A stretch of DNA of 64,000 bases from Mesaphorura yosii (GCA_009869945.1 WIXG01000027.1:186001-250000); one strand, 5' to 3'; counted from the stretch's first letter, positions 42,801 through 54,842 are shown. The notes: a model not told the origin generated them from the letters alone. Translations and numbers: made by a program.

Positions 42801-45800
42801 GTCCCAAATTGGTTTTTTGCAGCGTGCGCGCTTTTGCAACTCTTTGCGCCGCGCTCAGGAACTCGACACACTGGGAAAAAGAATTAATCTCTACAATCAT
42901 TTATTGAGCTTTTAATCTTCAAAGCCTTTGCTCCAAAGAGAAACGTCTTTGTTGCCTTTCACTTCACTCCTACTGAAATATTGAACACTGCTGCTAATTC
43001 CTTTCATGTACGAATTGAGCTACATCGCATTTTGTGCTGACATTTGAAATTCTTCTGGTTGCAGATTACTTAAGACAAGCGGACGGTTATCCACCAGTCG
43101 TCGGATATGAGGAATTGGATTCAGGAATTGCTCCTCCACCGAGACCAGAATATCACCCCGCACAAAATACTCATCCTAATTATGGTAGGTCTGCCTTGCT
43201 TCCAACATTACATGCACTGCAGCAATATGTACGCTTAACAAAACAATTATTTCCGGGTTTTCTCGAACTAAGCGCTAAGTGATAAGAAATCAGAAAACAA
43301 CCCATTTTTAGAGCAGAAAGTCAAGCTTTTGCTGTACATCGAGAAAGCACGCATTTTCTGGCTTCTGCGGTTGAAAGCACATAGCCTCAAAACTTTATTT
43401 GATCGTTTTTAGTATTTTGATGCCAATTTTTATCCAGTAACGTATTTTCTTCTAGTGTGCGTAGGAAATGAAGCATTGAAAGAAGATCACGTATTAACTT
43501 TTAAACAGCACAGCACCACAATAAATAATATTTCGAAGCATGCTACTACCGTCCTGGACGTGCGCTTGGTTGTGCGTTGCGGCTGGCTTTCGCGTGCACG
43601 TGCAGAATCAGAAGACATTCGAATTTGTTTTCATGCTCTCAGAAAGCAGTAAAGCACACTTTATTGAGGCTTGATTGAATTGAAGTGTGCCGAAAGTTTG
43701 TCCTTAGCGGAAAGTTTGGAGGATTTGAAATGCAAAGAGCCTCGACGCTTTCTTGTGTGCTCGCACGCGACCGCCACTGCAAAGTGTTCGCTGCAAAGTA
43801 CCTCACTTATTTTGAGTTTTATGAATTTATTTATTGTACATGTGATTGTTTTTGATTGCGGATTGCCATTTGCCTTTGTCCATTGTCTGATGCATTTTGT
43901 TTTGTCCTTATTTTATTTTATCGTTCGCTTGGTCCCGTTGTGCCTGTGATTCCGTTTATTGAAGATGGAAACCGAGGCGGTGGTGGAAATGGCGAGTATG
44001 TAACTGCAAGCGCTGTGCCTGGAGGTTGGAGCCAAAGCAATACTGCGAACAATAGCAACCCGACTGGGCCTAATATGGGCAACATCACTGGTGGCAGCGG
44101 TGGCAAGAACACCATCAACAACAACGGTGGTCTGGGAGTGACTTCTCACTACGGGAATCTGCCAGTGCGACCCTACTTACTGGCTGGCAACAGCGGAATC
44201 AGTGCTGGCAATCACAGCACTAGCAGCAATCTCGGGAGCAACGACGACAATCGAGACCGACTATCATCTCACCCATCGCCCTCAATGACCGGTGTGCCAA
44301 ATCATCTTGCTTCATCTTCCAACATGATAGACCAGAGGATTCAGTCCCCTCCTGGTCACTCGAGACGACTGCTGAGCGCTGGCGGAGGGAGTGTGTCGAA
44401 TGAAATTGGCAGTCAGCAGCTACACCACCTTCAGAACATGCACTTGAACCACGACGACGACAATCATCTCCCGGGCCCTTCCCACATAATCAATAACAAC
44501 AACAATGGCACAGGTTCAATTGCAGATAATTATCCTCCACTCCTGAAACACGTCTTTCCAATTTATGCTTTCGGGTGGCTCTTCCGACTCCTGCTTAATT
44601 GCACGTTAAATTTTGTTTTGATTGCTGATGCTTCAAGAAGTATGTCGGTCTGATTCTCAGTCATTGGTGATAGATGGAATATTGAATCAAAAATCAAGTG
44701 AATAGTTAATGCGAAAGAAATGATCAAGAAAGCCTTTTCTGTCGTATATTTTTCGGGTTCTTTGAAACATTTTTGTCTGTAGAAATTGCTGATCCTTGAA
44801 TTTTGGTTTCTGACAGGCGTGCGATGGCGAGACCCCGACCTACACGAGGTTATTCAATTTCTGGGCAACCCGAATCCAGTTGTCAAAGCCAATGCAGCAG
44901 CTTATCTCCAACATCTCTGCTACATGGACGACCCCGTCAAGACCAAGACGCGAGTTTTGGGCGGGGTTCCGCCATTAGTATCCCTCCTCAGTCATGACCA
45001 GCCGGAAGTTCACAGAAACTCGTGCGGCGCTTTAAGAAATTTATCGTATGGTAGGCAAAATGATGAGAATAAGAAAGCTATTAAAAGCGCGGGCGGAATC
45101 CCCGCTCTCGTACGACTCCTGAAGAGAAGCCCTGACAACGAAGTGAAAGAACTGGTCACAGGCGTCTTGTGGAACCTGTCTTCTTGTGAAGTAAGATTTG
45201 ACAACGGACACTTAATTCTTATGCAAGTAATTATAAAATTGCTCAAAATATTCAACGTTTACGCTGTGAATTACAGGAACTGAAAAAGTCTATCATCGAC
45301 GACGGAGTAATTCCCTTAGTACACGCTGTAATCATTCCACATAGTGGATGGGACAGAAACAATATCAGTGGAAACAGCACCAGTCATGTTCCTGACGCTT
45401 GTTGGTCTACTGTGTTCAAAAATGCATCGGGTGTCCTCAGGTAACTGGTTCACGCCATTGTCCTTCATTCAATGAAAGCAATCACTCTAACATAAACGCC
45501 TTGTGAACAGAAATGTGAGCTCCGCTGGCGAGTATGCTCGGAAGAAGCTTCGAGAATGTGAAGGTCTTGTGGAAGCGTTGCTGCACGTAGTTCGATGTGC
45601 GCTATCCAGAGCTGACATCGATGACAAGAGCGTGGAGAACTGCGTTTGTATTCTTCGAAATCTGAGTTATCGTTGCCAAGAGGTGGAGGATCCCAACTAT
45701 GACAAGCACCCACCTCCAGCTCAAAGCCGCGCAGCTGCCACCAGCTCTGGAAAAGGTGACAATCTTGGTTGTTTTGGAGCGAATAAGAAGAAAAAGGAAG

Positions 45801-47813
45801 CGTCGTTCAACTCCTCGCCGAAAGAAGGCAACGCTGTGAATACTGGACCCGCGAGAAGTGCAAGTCAAACCAATAAGTCGGAACCAGTTCGTGGCATGGA
45901 ACTTTTATGGCAGCCTGAGGTATGCCTCGAACCAACCTCTTTCGTTTACACGTAGCAACAGTACTTTGTATTTTCTTATCCCTGTTTTTATGTTTGCAGG
46001 TTGTGCAAGCGTACTTAGCACTGTTATCAAATTGTTCAAATCCTGAGACGTTGGAGGCTGCTGCGGGGGCAATTCAGAACTTGGCAGCGTGCTACTGGCA
46101 GGCGAGTATAGAAATCCGAGCGGCGGTAAGGAAAGAAAAGGGACTCCCCGTCCTGGTGGAGCTCCTCCGAATGGAAGTGGATCGAGTTGTTTGTGCCGTC
46201 GCAACTGCTTTGAGGAACTTGGCCCTTGACCAAAGAAACAAAGAACTCATAGGTACAGTGAATTACGAAAAGGCGCCGTGAGAGGATGAGAGTGAATTTT
46301 AAGTCTTTTGTCCCATTTCAGGCAAGTACGCAATGAGAGATTTGGTCCAAAAACTTCCTTCTGGTCGACCACATGATCAGGGTACTTCAGACGATACAAT
46401 TGCGGCAGTATTAGCGACTCTTAACGAAGTTATCAAAAAGAATGCCGAATTTTCAAGGTAAGTGAAATCGGTCGTAAAATACAATTTTAATTGTGTGCTG
46501 TGTCATTATGCATTAGCTTATAATTTACGTAAATACAGATCGTTAATGGAAGCCGAAGGAGTTGAGAGGCTTGTACTGCTGACTCAGCAAAGACGGCGAT
46601 TTTCGCCACGTGTGGTCAAATTTGCGTCTCAAGTTTTGTATTCAATGTGGCAGCATCAGGTTCGACCTTGGTTCAAATTCCAAATTCAGTGCATGGACGG
46701 CCTTATTGAAACCTAAATTGTACAGGAACTACGAGAAGTCTACAAGAAGGCTGGTTGGACGGAGCAAGACTTTGTGAGTAAAGGCAGCAGTGTTCGAGGT
46801 AACAGTCCTGGACCCGGCGGAAGTGGAACTGAGCCCAATTCAGCAGGATCTCCTGTTAACGCCAATAGTACGCTGAATCGCCCGATGGCAAGCCAAGGTG
46901 GCACACGCTACGAGGACAAAACCATGCACAGAGGAGTTAATAATAGCGTCCCAAAAAGTCCTCCACCTTCTTACCCACAGGTAAGTCTTGAGGCATAACC
47001 ATGAACTAATCAGTAACAAACAATTTCATGACTCTCGGAATTTTTTCAGCCGGGCGAGGACGTTCCTATGGCGGACATGCCTTATCCACAATCGGGTTCC
47101 CATGCCCCGCCACCCGGAGCCTTCCGGATGTACCCGTCGCCTCCCGTAAGTCAACAAACCTAAGACCGAAGTAGCCACAAAACTAAAATTTGAGCTCTTC
47201 TAACAAAATGCAAATTGCTTAACTTGTAAACTGAGTCTATGGTTACACTGTTTCATTCTTTCCTTTCTGCTCACCATTTAGCCTGGAGAGTAACCGCATT
47301 CTGACAAACACAAAACTCTTCATTTCTCTTCCGGTGCGTCTCACTCTCGTGCACTTGTCTTTGTTTCCTCTCTTGTCTCATTGGAAGCTGTCTGGTTGAA
47401 TTTTTAATTTAGTTGGTTTATCTGTAGCTGTATTTTAGATTTGCGATTTTTTCATGTCGATTTGACTCACTTCGCATGCTTTATCTCTTAATTTAGCTTC
47501 TCGTAGTTGTACAATTGGATTTATTTGTTCGTTGAAATACATAACCTCCGTGTGATTGGTGGCTAGATTCTAATTATATACCCTAATACGACCTTCTCTA
47601 ATTTAGGTCCAGCCGGGTGAACCCCTCTACGCCCAAGTGAACCGCGATCGGAAGAAGAATCGCATATTTGAGCAAAATTCACGCGCTAATTACGTCGCTT
47701 ACAACTCAAGCCCTTCCGGAGAGACCCACACGAGGTGGCAAGAGAATTCCAACTCTGTGACTCATTCTGTAGATAATTTATCCCATCAACCTGCAGGTGA
47801 TTCTTGGGTGTAA
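33828..47813 (+). CDS. p120ctn: Delta-catenin / p120-catenin family armadillo protein with C-terminal PDZ ligand
   Basis: Fifteen coding exons join in frame to 1171 residues: 33828-33844, 34004-34268, 34760-35024, 35547-35831, 43065-43184, 43965-44513, 44817-45190, 45277-45440, 45511-45919, 46000-46252, 46322-46457, 46539-46659, 46726-46980, 47050-47145 and 47607-47813. Residues 1-500 are disordered (Gln, His, Ser, Gly and Asn runs; Tyr/Pro-rich patches). Armadillo repeats span about 501-986, opening with [13 protein letters not shown] and containing [51 protein letters not shown] and GAIQNLA. A loop at about 737-806 carries GCFGA plus KKKK, as in p120 relatives. The tail ends D-S-W-V at 1168-1171, the ligand class shared by delta-catenin, ARVCF and p0071 but absent from vertebrate p120. 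The family binds the cadherin juxtamembrane tail, stabilises cadherin and tunes Rho GTPases; the motif should bind PDZ scaffolds. No N-terminal coiled coil is evident. The start ATG has a good context (GCAAAAATG). Confidence 0.93.
35832..43064 (+). other. Large intron 4 of the delta-catenin gene
   Basis: This 7.2 kb intron separates the N-terminal disordered exons from the exon starting DYLRQADG; the flanking exons are both phase 1 and join cleanly. A possible skipped cassette is at 39,376-39,438. GAT/ATG triplet runs occur near 38,655-38,690. A purine-rich open frame at 40,165-40,428 and another at 38,249-38,422 lack convincing splice partners. Such an intron is a likely home for enhancers, but none can be named from sequence. 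Confidence 0.6.
47282..47293 (+). other. p120ctn: Possible alternative terminal exon of the delta-catenin gene
   Basis: A very good pyrimidine tract (TTTCATTCTTTCCTTTCTGC) and the acceptor ACCATTTAG lie 136 bases after exon 14. Joining exon 14 (phase 0) to this site gives only Pro-Gly-Glu and then TAA. That would end the protein without the last 68 residues and without the DSWV ligand. Use of the site is a prediction. Confidence 0.35.
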
Positions 47814-50382
47814 TACTGCGGCGCTTTCTGCACAAAGCACAGCGGAATTTTGTTTCTCCTTTACCTTTTGAGATGCTAAGAATAATTCCATAATTAAGTA
47901 TGCATTTTCTTATGAGGTTGCGGAACAAATTAATAAGGACAAATGATTTTACAAGATATATCGATTTTTATAATTGCTGTACATACTAAGCGTGGGTAAA
48001 GTGAAAGATTCTACACGTCAACTAATGGACTTGATTGAATTATCATCGAACTTATTATTATCATATTTTACTTTATACTGCTAGCGTAAATAGTTCGACT
48101 ACTTTTAGGTACGTAGCCATTTTTAGATTCATTTTACGGCCGAGAAGAGGAATAGATTCAAACAGAGCTTAGGACTGGATTCAGTTGTGACAACAATTAT
48201 TTATTTATGATTTCGCTTTTGAAGGAAGAAATGAAACGTGATTTTAATACATTTTATAGTAACGTGTTATGCAAAGTTATGCTTTCTTACGTCGTAGTGA
48301 GAACTTGAACCAATCAGATTGATGTCAATCATTTCTTTATTTCTACATTACGTTAATTGGAAGTTTGTAGTCGCGGAAGCTTCTGCGTTTTCATATTTTC
48401 GACACATCTTGAAGTTAGAGTAAGGCTTACTGACAACGTTCAACTAACATATTCTTGTGCGTTAATGGTTCGTTGGTTAAAGTACTTATGACTAGCTTAA
48501 TTTCGTATTTAAGGGGAACTTGTGTAAATAGTTACGATAAACTACTAGAGATTATGAATAGCTACATTTGTTGCACAAAACTGCACTTTCCTATTATATT
48601 TAAAGAACTATGACCATTTTTTATTTAATTTTTTGCACAAATTTGTATTGAATATTGTACGAGATACATTTTAAATATATCACCGTAAGGTTTAGTGCAG
48701 CAATACACGATGCAGCTTTAGCCAAGCATGGCGATCGCGATGGAAAAGGAAGGAGAGTGAGACGATGTACATTTTAAAAATATTTTACTGTAAGGTTTGG
48801 GTGGAAACTAGTAGGCAACAATTAGTTAGTAATTTTACATAGCTAGACGATCACGCTAATCACGGTTACAAATTGTGTATGACGCGAGAGATCATTTAAG
48901 TTGACGGCACAATGAACCCACTCGAATAAGAGGAGAGTATTTTGAAATCTTGTTTTGTTATTACAATCACAAATGATGGACTGCGAATTTGTATTGTATC
49001 CTTAATTTATTGTGACTTAACCATCCTACTTAAGTGAATTCCAATCACAAAAGGGACGACTAGTTAAAGCAACTGAGCAACTGATTATATCCTTTGATTA
49101 TTACTGCAATTCCGATCTAAGACAATGAACAGTTTTGTTACTTAAGTTTGTATTTTTATTTAAATAGTAGGTTAGCGCGAGAATAGATTTTATTGTACAA
49201 TTTATTGCATTAACTGTAAATGTGCAAGACTAGAAATCAGTTACAGAACGAGACGGCAGCTGAGAGTTGAAGGAAAGAAAGCGATGCAGTTTTTACGTTA
49301 ACCTGTTTTAGTATGCGACCCATTTCCATCGTGAGCCTCTCTTTTCCACCGCCTTCTCTCTACACATAGTATATTATAAACTGTTGATGTTGTCCTCATT
49401 GTTGTTCTTTTGTACTCGAGGTATGAACTTAAATACGTGCATACAATGTAGATTCGTTTTCTTTTGGCCAAAATATATATCTGATAGATTTTATACACGG
49501 AATTCCCGTGTTCGGTTTTTTGCCGTTTTATTTTTTCGTTTGCATTCATTATCGTCTTGCTAGCATGGCATGAACAATATTTGCAAATTGAGCAAATGAA
49601 AATGAGAATTGACAGGATGATGATGATGAAGCATGATGCACTTAATTGTTGGTTTCGGCAATTGCACAATTGATCAGAAATCAACCACTACCTTTCAAAC
49701 TGAACGAATAACACTAAGATCGGCCATCTGTAAGCGTGTGATTCTTAAATGAATTCAGCTCAATTTTTTATTATAAGGACGTTGTTCTATTGTCAGAACT
49801 GTCTTCTTCAATTTCCAGTTTATTTCAATGTGGTCCTGACTAAAAACCTTCATTAAATAATTCTTACCCTTTCTCAACTTCGGAAAAACGCTGAGCCTTT
49901 TTTGCTTAGTGCTTTGGCTTCTCTCCATGTGCACCGAAACTACGTGACTCGATTGCTCTTTCGCTGATAGAATTCCGCTCATTCAAATTACTGTTGTAGA
50001 TTTTTATAATGCATACGTATCGCGCAGTCGTACTAGAATGTTCCAATCAAATCGTCCTAATGACAACCAACATGTGAATGATTGAGACACGTCGATTCAT
50101 CGCTTTGGATGATAATTACAAAAAAGCTAGCATACTCAGGCGGTGGCCGAGCCACCTTGGTTTCTTCGAGTTGACAAAACAGAAGTGTCATTTCGCCTGG
50201 TCATAATCACAACCTGTAATTGTAGACCACTTACTCCTAGGCGCACGGATGCACGTTTCCTTATTGATGGCCTTTCCACATATATTAACATCGCAATATG
50301 CAAAATCAGTTTTGTCCGAAAAGTGTTTTTCATTTGCTGAATTTTCTAGTCGAAGGTTGTTTCACCTTTGTACCGAAATTTC

Positions 50383-50477
50383 GGAGCAATCTGCCTGCGA
50401 CAGGCGGTGCTGGTCTTCTAGTTGCTGTGGCGGAGCGATCTGCCTTGCGACATGCAGTGCTGGCCTCCTTCCATGGC
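50383..50477 (+). repeat. Imperfect tandem duplication, about 49-base unit
   Basis: Two adjacent copies start GGAGC(A/G)ATCTGCC at 50,383 and 50,432. They share the order GGAGCRATCTGCC, TGCGACA, then GTGCTGG, with several substitutions. Only two copies are present. Confidence 0.7.
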
Positions 50478-50763
50478 GGAGTCTGATGATTGCGGAGTGT
50501 CTTGATCGGTCTGAACACTTCAATGAACTGCGCACTACTGAGCAGCTACGAAAAGAAGCACGACTGTAGTGCACTTTGAAATAGGAAAGAAGCGCATTCT
50601 GAAGTCGTCGAATTTACGAAATACGACGTTTGTACTCTTGTGAAGTACGTCTACTACGCCATTGAGGTTCATGTTCAGACATGCAATCGTCAATGGAAGA
50701 CCTGAACGACGTACCATAATACGCACCGTAACAAACTTAAGTTTATCGAGTGTGCACATCTAT

Positions 50764-50812
50764 GTTACTGCGTATTCTTACGGTACGTGTTACTGCGCGT
50801 GTTACGGTACGG
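50764..50812 (+). repeat. Tandem duplication, 25-base unit
   Basis: GTTACTGCG occurs at 50,764 and 50,789, each followed by a short variable part and TTACGGTACG. Two copies are present. A run of ten G residues follows near 50,837. Confidence 0.75.
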
Positions 50813-50913
50813 CGCTTTCAGCATTATAGTAAAGGCGGGGGGGGGGTACTTTCCAACAGCTGTTTGTACTTATGATATGCGTTTATATTATATATACGTA
50901 CGGAAACTGTGTG

Positions 50914-50919
50914 AATAAA
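50914..50919 (+). terminator. AATAAA polyadenylation signal, plus strand
   Basis: This is the first canonical hexamer I find after the delta-catenin stop codon. It lies about 120 bases from the opposing signal of the minus-strand gene. Confidence 0.4.
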
Positions 50920-51039
50920 ACCAAAATTCCGTTATCTAAATTACGTCCACTTTTGCAAATGCAAGAAATTCCCGGACTCGAGTTCAAGAATTCAAAAGAT
51001 CACTGATCGGAGAGTTGGGAATCACTGTGAGAGCATGAG

Positions 51040-51045
51040 TTTATT
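51040..51045 (-). terminator. AATAAA polyadenylation signal, minus strand
   Basis: TTTATT on the plus strand reads AATAAA on the minus strand, about 300 bases after the stop codon of the minus-strand coiled-coil gene at 51,348. Confidence 0.45.
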
Positions 51046-51347
51046 GACGAAGTAAAAAGTGTAAATAAATACTATTTACTTACAATATTCTAAACTGATG
51101 AAGTAGAATGACGCTCTTGCTGTAGAAGAATGGTGAGTATTATATGAAGAGTATTAAATAAATGGAGCGATTAAGTTCAGAAAATATTAGCTATGATTAG
51201 GATATTCGGCTTTCCTATACTTAGGACATTTGTGAGACTTACAAACAATACATGCATGCTAATTCGTATCTAAGTAGATATGACATGGGAAAGGCAATCT
51301 GTTTCAAAAGGTAAGATACGAAGGTACAAACGTCAATGATTAAGGTT

Positions 51348-53775
51348 CTAACGATGCTGGTGCTGGTGCCTTTGCCTTGGGATTACTGTCAATTTCTTGT
51401 CATGTCTTTGGACGTCTGCACCAGCAGCTGAGCGATGAGGGTGAGACGTGCCCTGTGCCGGGTGCGGTTCATATCGTCGATCCATCATGTAACTTGCACC
51501 TGCGTTATCGTTCAGCGCGTAGTCGTTATTTTGGACATTTGAATGCCCATTGATGTTGTTGTAACCATGTCTCATGTAATGAGGTTCGTTATTGTTGATT
51601 TGATGACGGTGATTAGTTGCTTGTTCCAGCCGGTGTCTATCGGTGCGAACAGAGTGTTGAAGGGATTGATACTCTTCTGCAACGTGATGACGGTGGCTGT
51701 GGCCTTTCGTCTGACTTCCAGAAGAATGACCACGATGAGATTGGATGCCAACGGGCTGGTGGCTTCGATGATTGCTTCCCATTGGAGTATCAGGCCTCTC
51801 TTTTCGGTTGCTGATTACTTCTCGCATTCGCCTACTCAGTCCCTGTGAAGGGTGCACATTGCCGAAAGCGGTCAGCCTTGTCATGGGAAGCACTGGATTT
51901 CTGTCATCCTCGTCCTCCACCTGGCAGAGCTGCAGTTGAAGTGGATCTATTCCCAACATCTTGGCAACTTGTTTCACGTCGTAGTCTTGTAGCATAAATG
52001 GAGGGATTTCAATTTTAGGGTTTTGCAAACGCTGTTAGTGCGATACATTATATCAAATTCGCTCTACCTGCTCCATCTCGAAGGTATCCGTGTCGAACTA
52101 GAAGTTCGGTGAGAGATAACTCCAAATCCTGCTGCTTCTTCCGGGCCGCTTTGGCAGATTTGCTGTGCTGGAGATAGTCCGTCAACTCCACGCTTGGATT
52201 GTGGCTATAGAATTTGATGATATCTTTGATCCGCTAAAATTGAAAAATAATGTTTAAAAATCTTTACATTTTCGTAACCCTTGTGCGTATAAGTATAACC
52301 TACACTAGCATTTTCGTCTTCAATCTCACGAAGATCATTTTGATACTTTCGAACACGGCGTTTGACTTGATCGTGTCTAATCTCCATGTCTTCAACTTGA
52401 GCTTCAAGCCTCTTAGTACTGAAACGCAATTCTACCACCTTGGAGAAATATTTGCAAAGTAGCCTCTGCAGGTCTGATATTGACAAGCTCGTCAATCTCG
52501 AAATAAGATTAGCTTCCGCCTGCAAATGTTGAAGCGTTAAGTTATGCCTGACGAATTCAAATGACTATTAAAACAAGAACATACCATTCCGGGCGCAAAG
52601 TCATTTGATAAAGTAAAATCACGGCCACAGATGACTTCATTCTTATAATCAATTGCGGAGTCAATCGCTTCAATTGCTTCTTCACATCCGTAAATTTTTC
52701 TCTCTGTCTCTGAATCTGAGTCCGCGTCAGGATTCTGATGCATTTGAAGGCGTCAAATTAATAAAAATACTCCTCCGACCACATGATGGCATAAAATATT
52801 TCAAAGCAAAATCGCACCCTTTTCCTCAAATCCGCTAGTTCTTTCCTTTGCTTCACCAGAGTTTCCCTTGCTTGTCTTAGATGATTGATTTCTACTCTGG
52901 CTGCCTCATCACTAGTTGGAGGTTCCGTGCGGCCATTTTCCTGAAATACGAACATTCGATGATTTCTTCAGTACGTGTGGTAGGTTTTTTTTTACTTATC
53001 TCGGGACTCCCGACTCGGGAGAAACTCACGTTGGTACTAATCACATAAAGGAGATCATCTGTCTGGCAGTCGGAATGGCTGAATTGTTTCTCCTCCACCG
53101 ACTTATTTATTTCATTTGATGACTGAGGATGTTGCTTGCAGGTGCATTCCTTAGACAGATTTGGTATGTACTTGGAGATGTATCTTTCGTTGTCGAAAAA
53201 TTCTTCTGTCTCAGCAACTTTATTGTTAACTAGGTCGAAGAAATTTGATTCAAAGTCATAGATAAGGGCCTCCTCTGTCTCCGACACGTCATCTGAGTCA
53301 TCCTCGTCAGTCCAGTCCTCCTCTTCGTCTACTCCGTTGTTGTTCGAAGCGGTTTCTTCCCCCAAATCGTCTTCCTCGTCTCCTCTGAGCATTTCCTGTT
53401 TCAGACAGCAAAAAATTAACTGCAATAGTAGCAATAGCCTTAAATAAATATGCTTGTGCGCATACAATGTGTCGATGAATTGATAACGAGGTTGAGGAAA
53501 GGTCAACCAAATCTAATAATGTTATGACTTTATGTCCCATAATGAAAATGAAACTACGAAACATCAACTTACTCTTGGTAGCCAGTTTCCAAGTATCAGC
53601 AAAGGAGTACGAGGACAAGTGCGAAGACTTATTGAATCTAAGGAGTAAGATGATCAGGAATTAAATCACAATAATTACAGGTACCATACCGCACAAATAA
53701 ATTACCTTCATGAAGCTGATATGACTGAAGTTTACCGTCATGAGGCTTAGGATCACAGCAGGAACTGATTAAGTC
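51348..53775 (-). CDS. KIF27/KIF7/Costal-2 tail-like coiled-coil protein (N-terminus uncertain)
   Basis: Minus-strand exons in coding order: 53775-53706, 53637-53573, 53395-53030, 52940-52818, 52734-52585, 52519-52304, 52233-52099 and 52031-51348, about 602 residues. An acidic segment (GDEEDDLGEE, WTDEDDSDDVSE) leads to coiled coil with EINHLRQARETLVKQRKEL, CEEAIEAIDSAIDYKNEVI, AEANLISRLTSLSISDL and LCKYFSKVVELR. From memory of the family, this run and its order match the tail of KIF27 and KIF7, Hedgehog and ciliary kinesins. The C-terminus is His/Asn/Arg-rich and disordered (RQRHQHQHR). No P-loop or other motor motif is seen upstream. A possible first exon is 53953-53828, beginning MERRNLTREAALVQ; it joins in phase 0 but its donor (CCT/GTCAAT) is weak. 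The junction before the last exon is unsettled: the better donor at 52,068 gives the wrong phase and a 36-base intron, while the weaker one at 52,099 keeps frame with a 67-base intron. Confidence 0.7.
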
Positions 53776-54211
53776 CTAACTACACAATAAATAGTTACTG
53801 ATGAACACGACATAAACACAGATTGACAGGTAGAAGTGAAGTGTTTCGATTGAGACAAGAGAAATTGCAAAAGTTGGAGCCGTCTGCGTCTTTGTGCTTT
53901 CTAAAGTGTGACTGCACGAGTGCAGCTTCCCTTGTGAGGTTTCGCCTTTCCATGAATGTAGTTAGCTTGGTTCTTGGTTTTGTTTACACAGTCAGCGTCT
54001 GTTTGGAATCCTTAAGGAGATGCGCTCAAAGGCAAATGGACAAGACAACGACGCATTTCCTGGTTGCTTGGCAGGTATGTGGATCCTATCGAGCTTTCCA
54101 ATGCGTATGAACGACTTTCTGGAAAGTTTTGTAAATGATCAGGATGGAAAGTCTTTATGAAGTTGCAGCAGCACAATGGACAGGCGGACAAGGCCACCAT
54201 TATCATATTAC

Positions 54212-54842
54212 ATGCATGCACATTCCAAAATCATTCTTCGGGCATTTCTCGAAGAATATGTCTAACGGAAGAATTCCATCGCCCCTAACTGTACTGTGAT
54301 TGATAAACAAGATTCTTACGAAGAGTTTAATTTAATTTCATATAATCTATGTGCAGAGAATTTAGCGGCTTAATTTCCACTAATTCGAGTTAAAATATAG
54401 CAGAAGCATGCTAACAGAATATAATACAATATAGTCTCTTCCGTCAGTCCCGTGCACCAAAATATTACGCGTACTTTGGCATTCGATTTTTATCTAAAGG
54501 TTAACGTTGCAAACGACAAAGGCGTAAATGTTGTAAAATGATCCCCGTACTACTAGTTACGATTTGTAGGGGAAAGACAATTTGTCTCACCTTTTAAGTA
54601 ACAGTACTCCGTACAATTCTTCAAGAACTGTGATCGGGTGGAGTGTCACATTTCTATCTTTAACTATTATTTCAATTATTGGGTCCGTTTCGGGGTAGTA
54701 GAGTGGGTACTGCTGTTGCTGATAGCCTTGCCTATGGGTATAGCTATAAAAAGATTCTGCACTCGTGGTGTCCTTTATTGCTACATTTAACAAAAGTGGC
54801 CGGTAACAGACTTGGTTGTCATTTTGAACAAAATGGAAGCTG
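54212..54842 (-). other. Two candidate upstream exons of the minus-strand coiled-coil gene
   Basis: Exon 54842-54591 is open for about 84 codons and ends at a good donor (TTAAAAG/GTGAGA, phase 2). It contains YSYTHRQGYQQQQYPLYYPE and VKDRNVTLHPITVLEELYG. Exon 54284-54212 begins after GTTAG, enters in phase 2 and reads GDGILPLDIFFEKCPKNDFG before a CAT/GTAATA donor in phase 0. The two join in frame. The first has no ATG in frame, so another exon should precede it, and the link onward to 53,775 is not resolved. None of this looks like a kinesin motor. They may instead belong to a separate small gene. Confidence 0.4.

Larger units (their letters stand above)
47814..50935 (+). other. Long 3' untranslated region of the delta-catenin gene (inferred) and intergenic DNA
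   Basis: AT-rich sequence with no convincing gene follows the TAA. I find no canonical AATAAA until 50,914, so the message may carry up to about 3.1 kb of 3' UTR, unless a variant signal is used earlier. The part after about 50.1 kb is less AT-rich, contains the short hairpin GGTGGCCGAGCCACC near 50,142 and two short tandem duplications, and may be an insertion rather than UTR. Confidence 0.4.

Noticed and set aside
53823-54290. Plus-strand exon pair joined by a 66-base GT-AG intron (54,076-54,141)
   Set aside because: The splice signals are good, but the reading is antisense to a better supported minus-strand exon and the peptide matches nothing I know.
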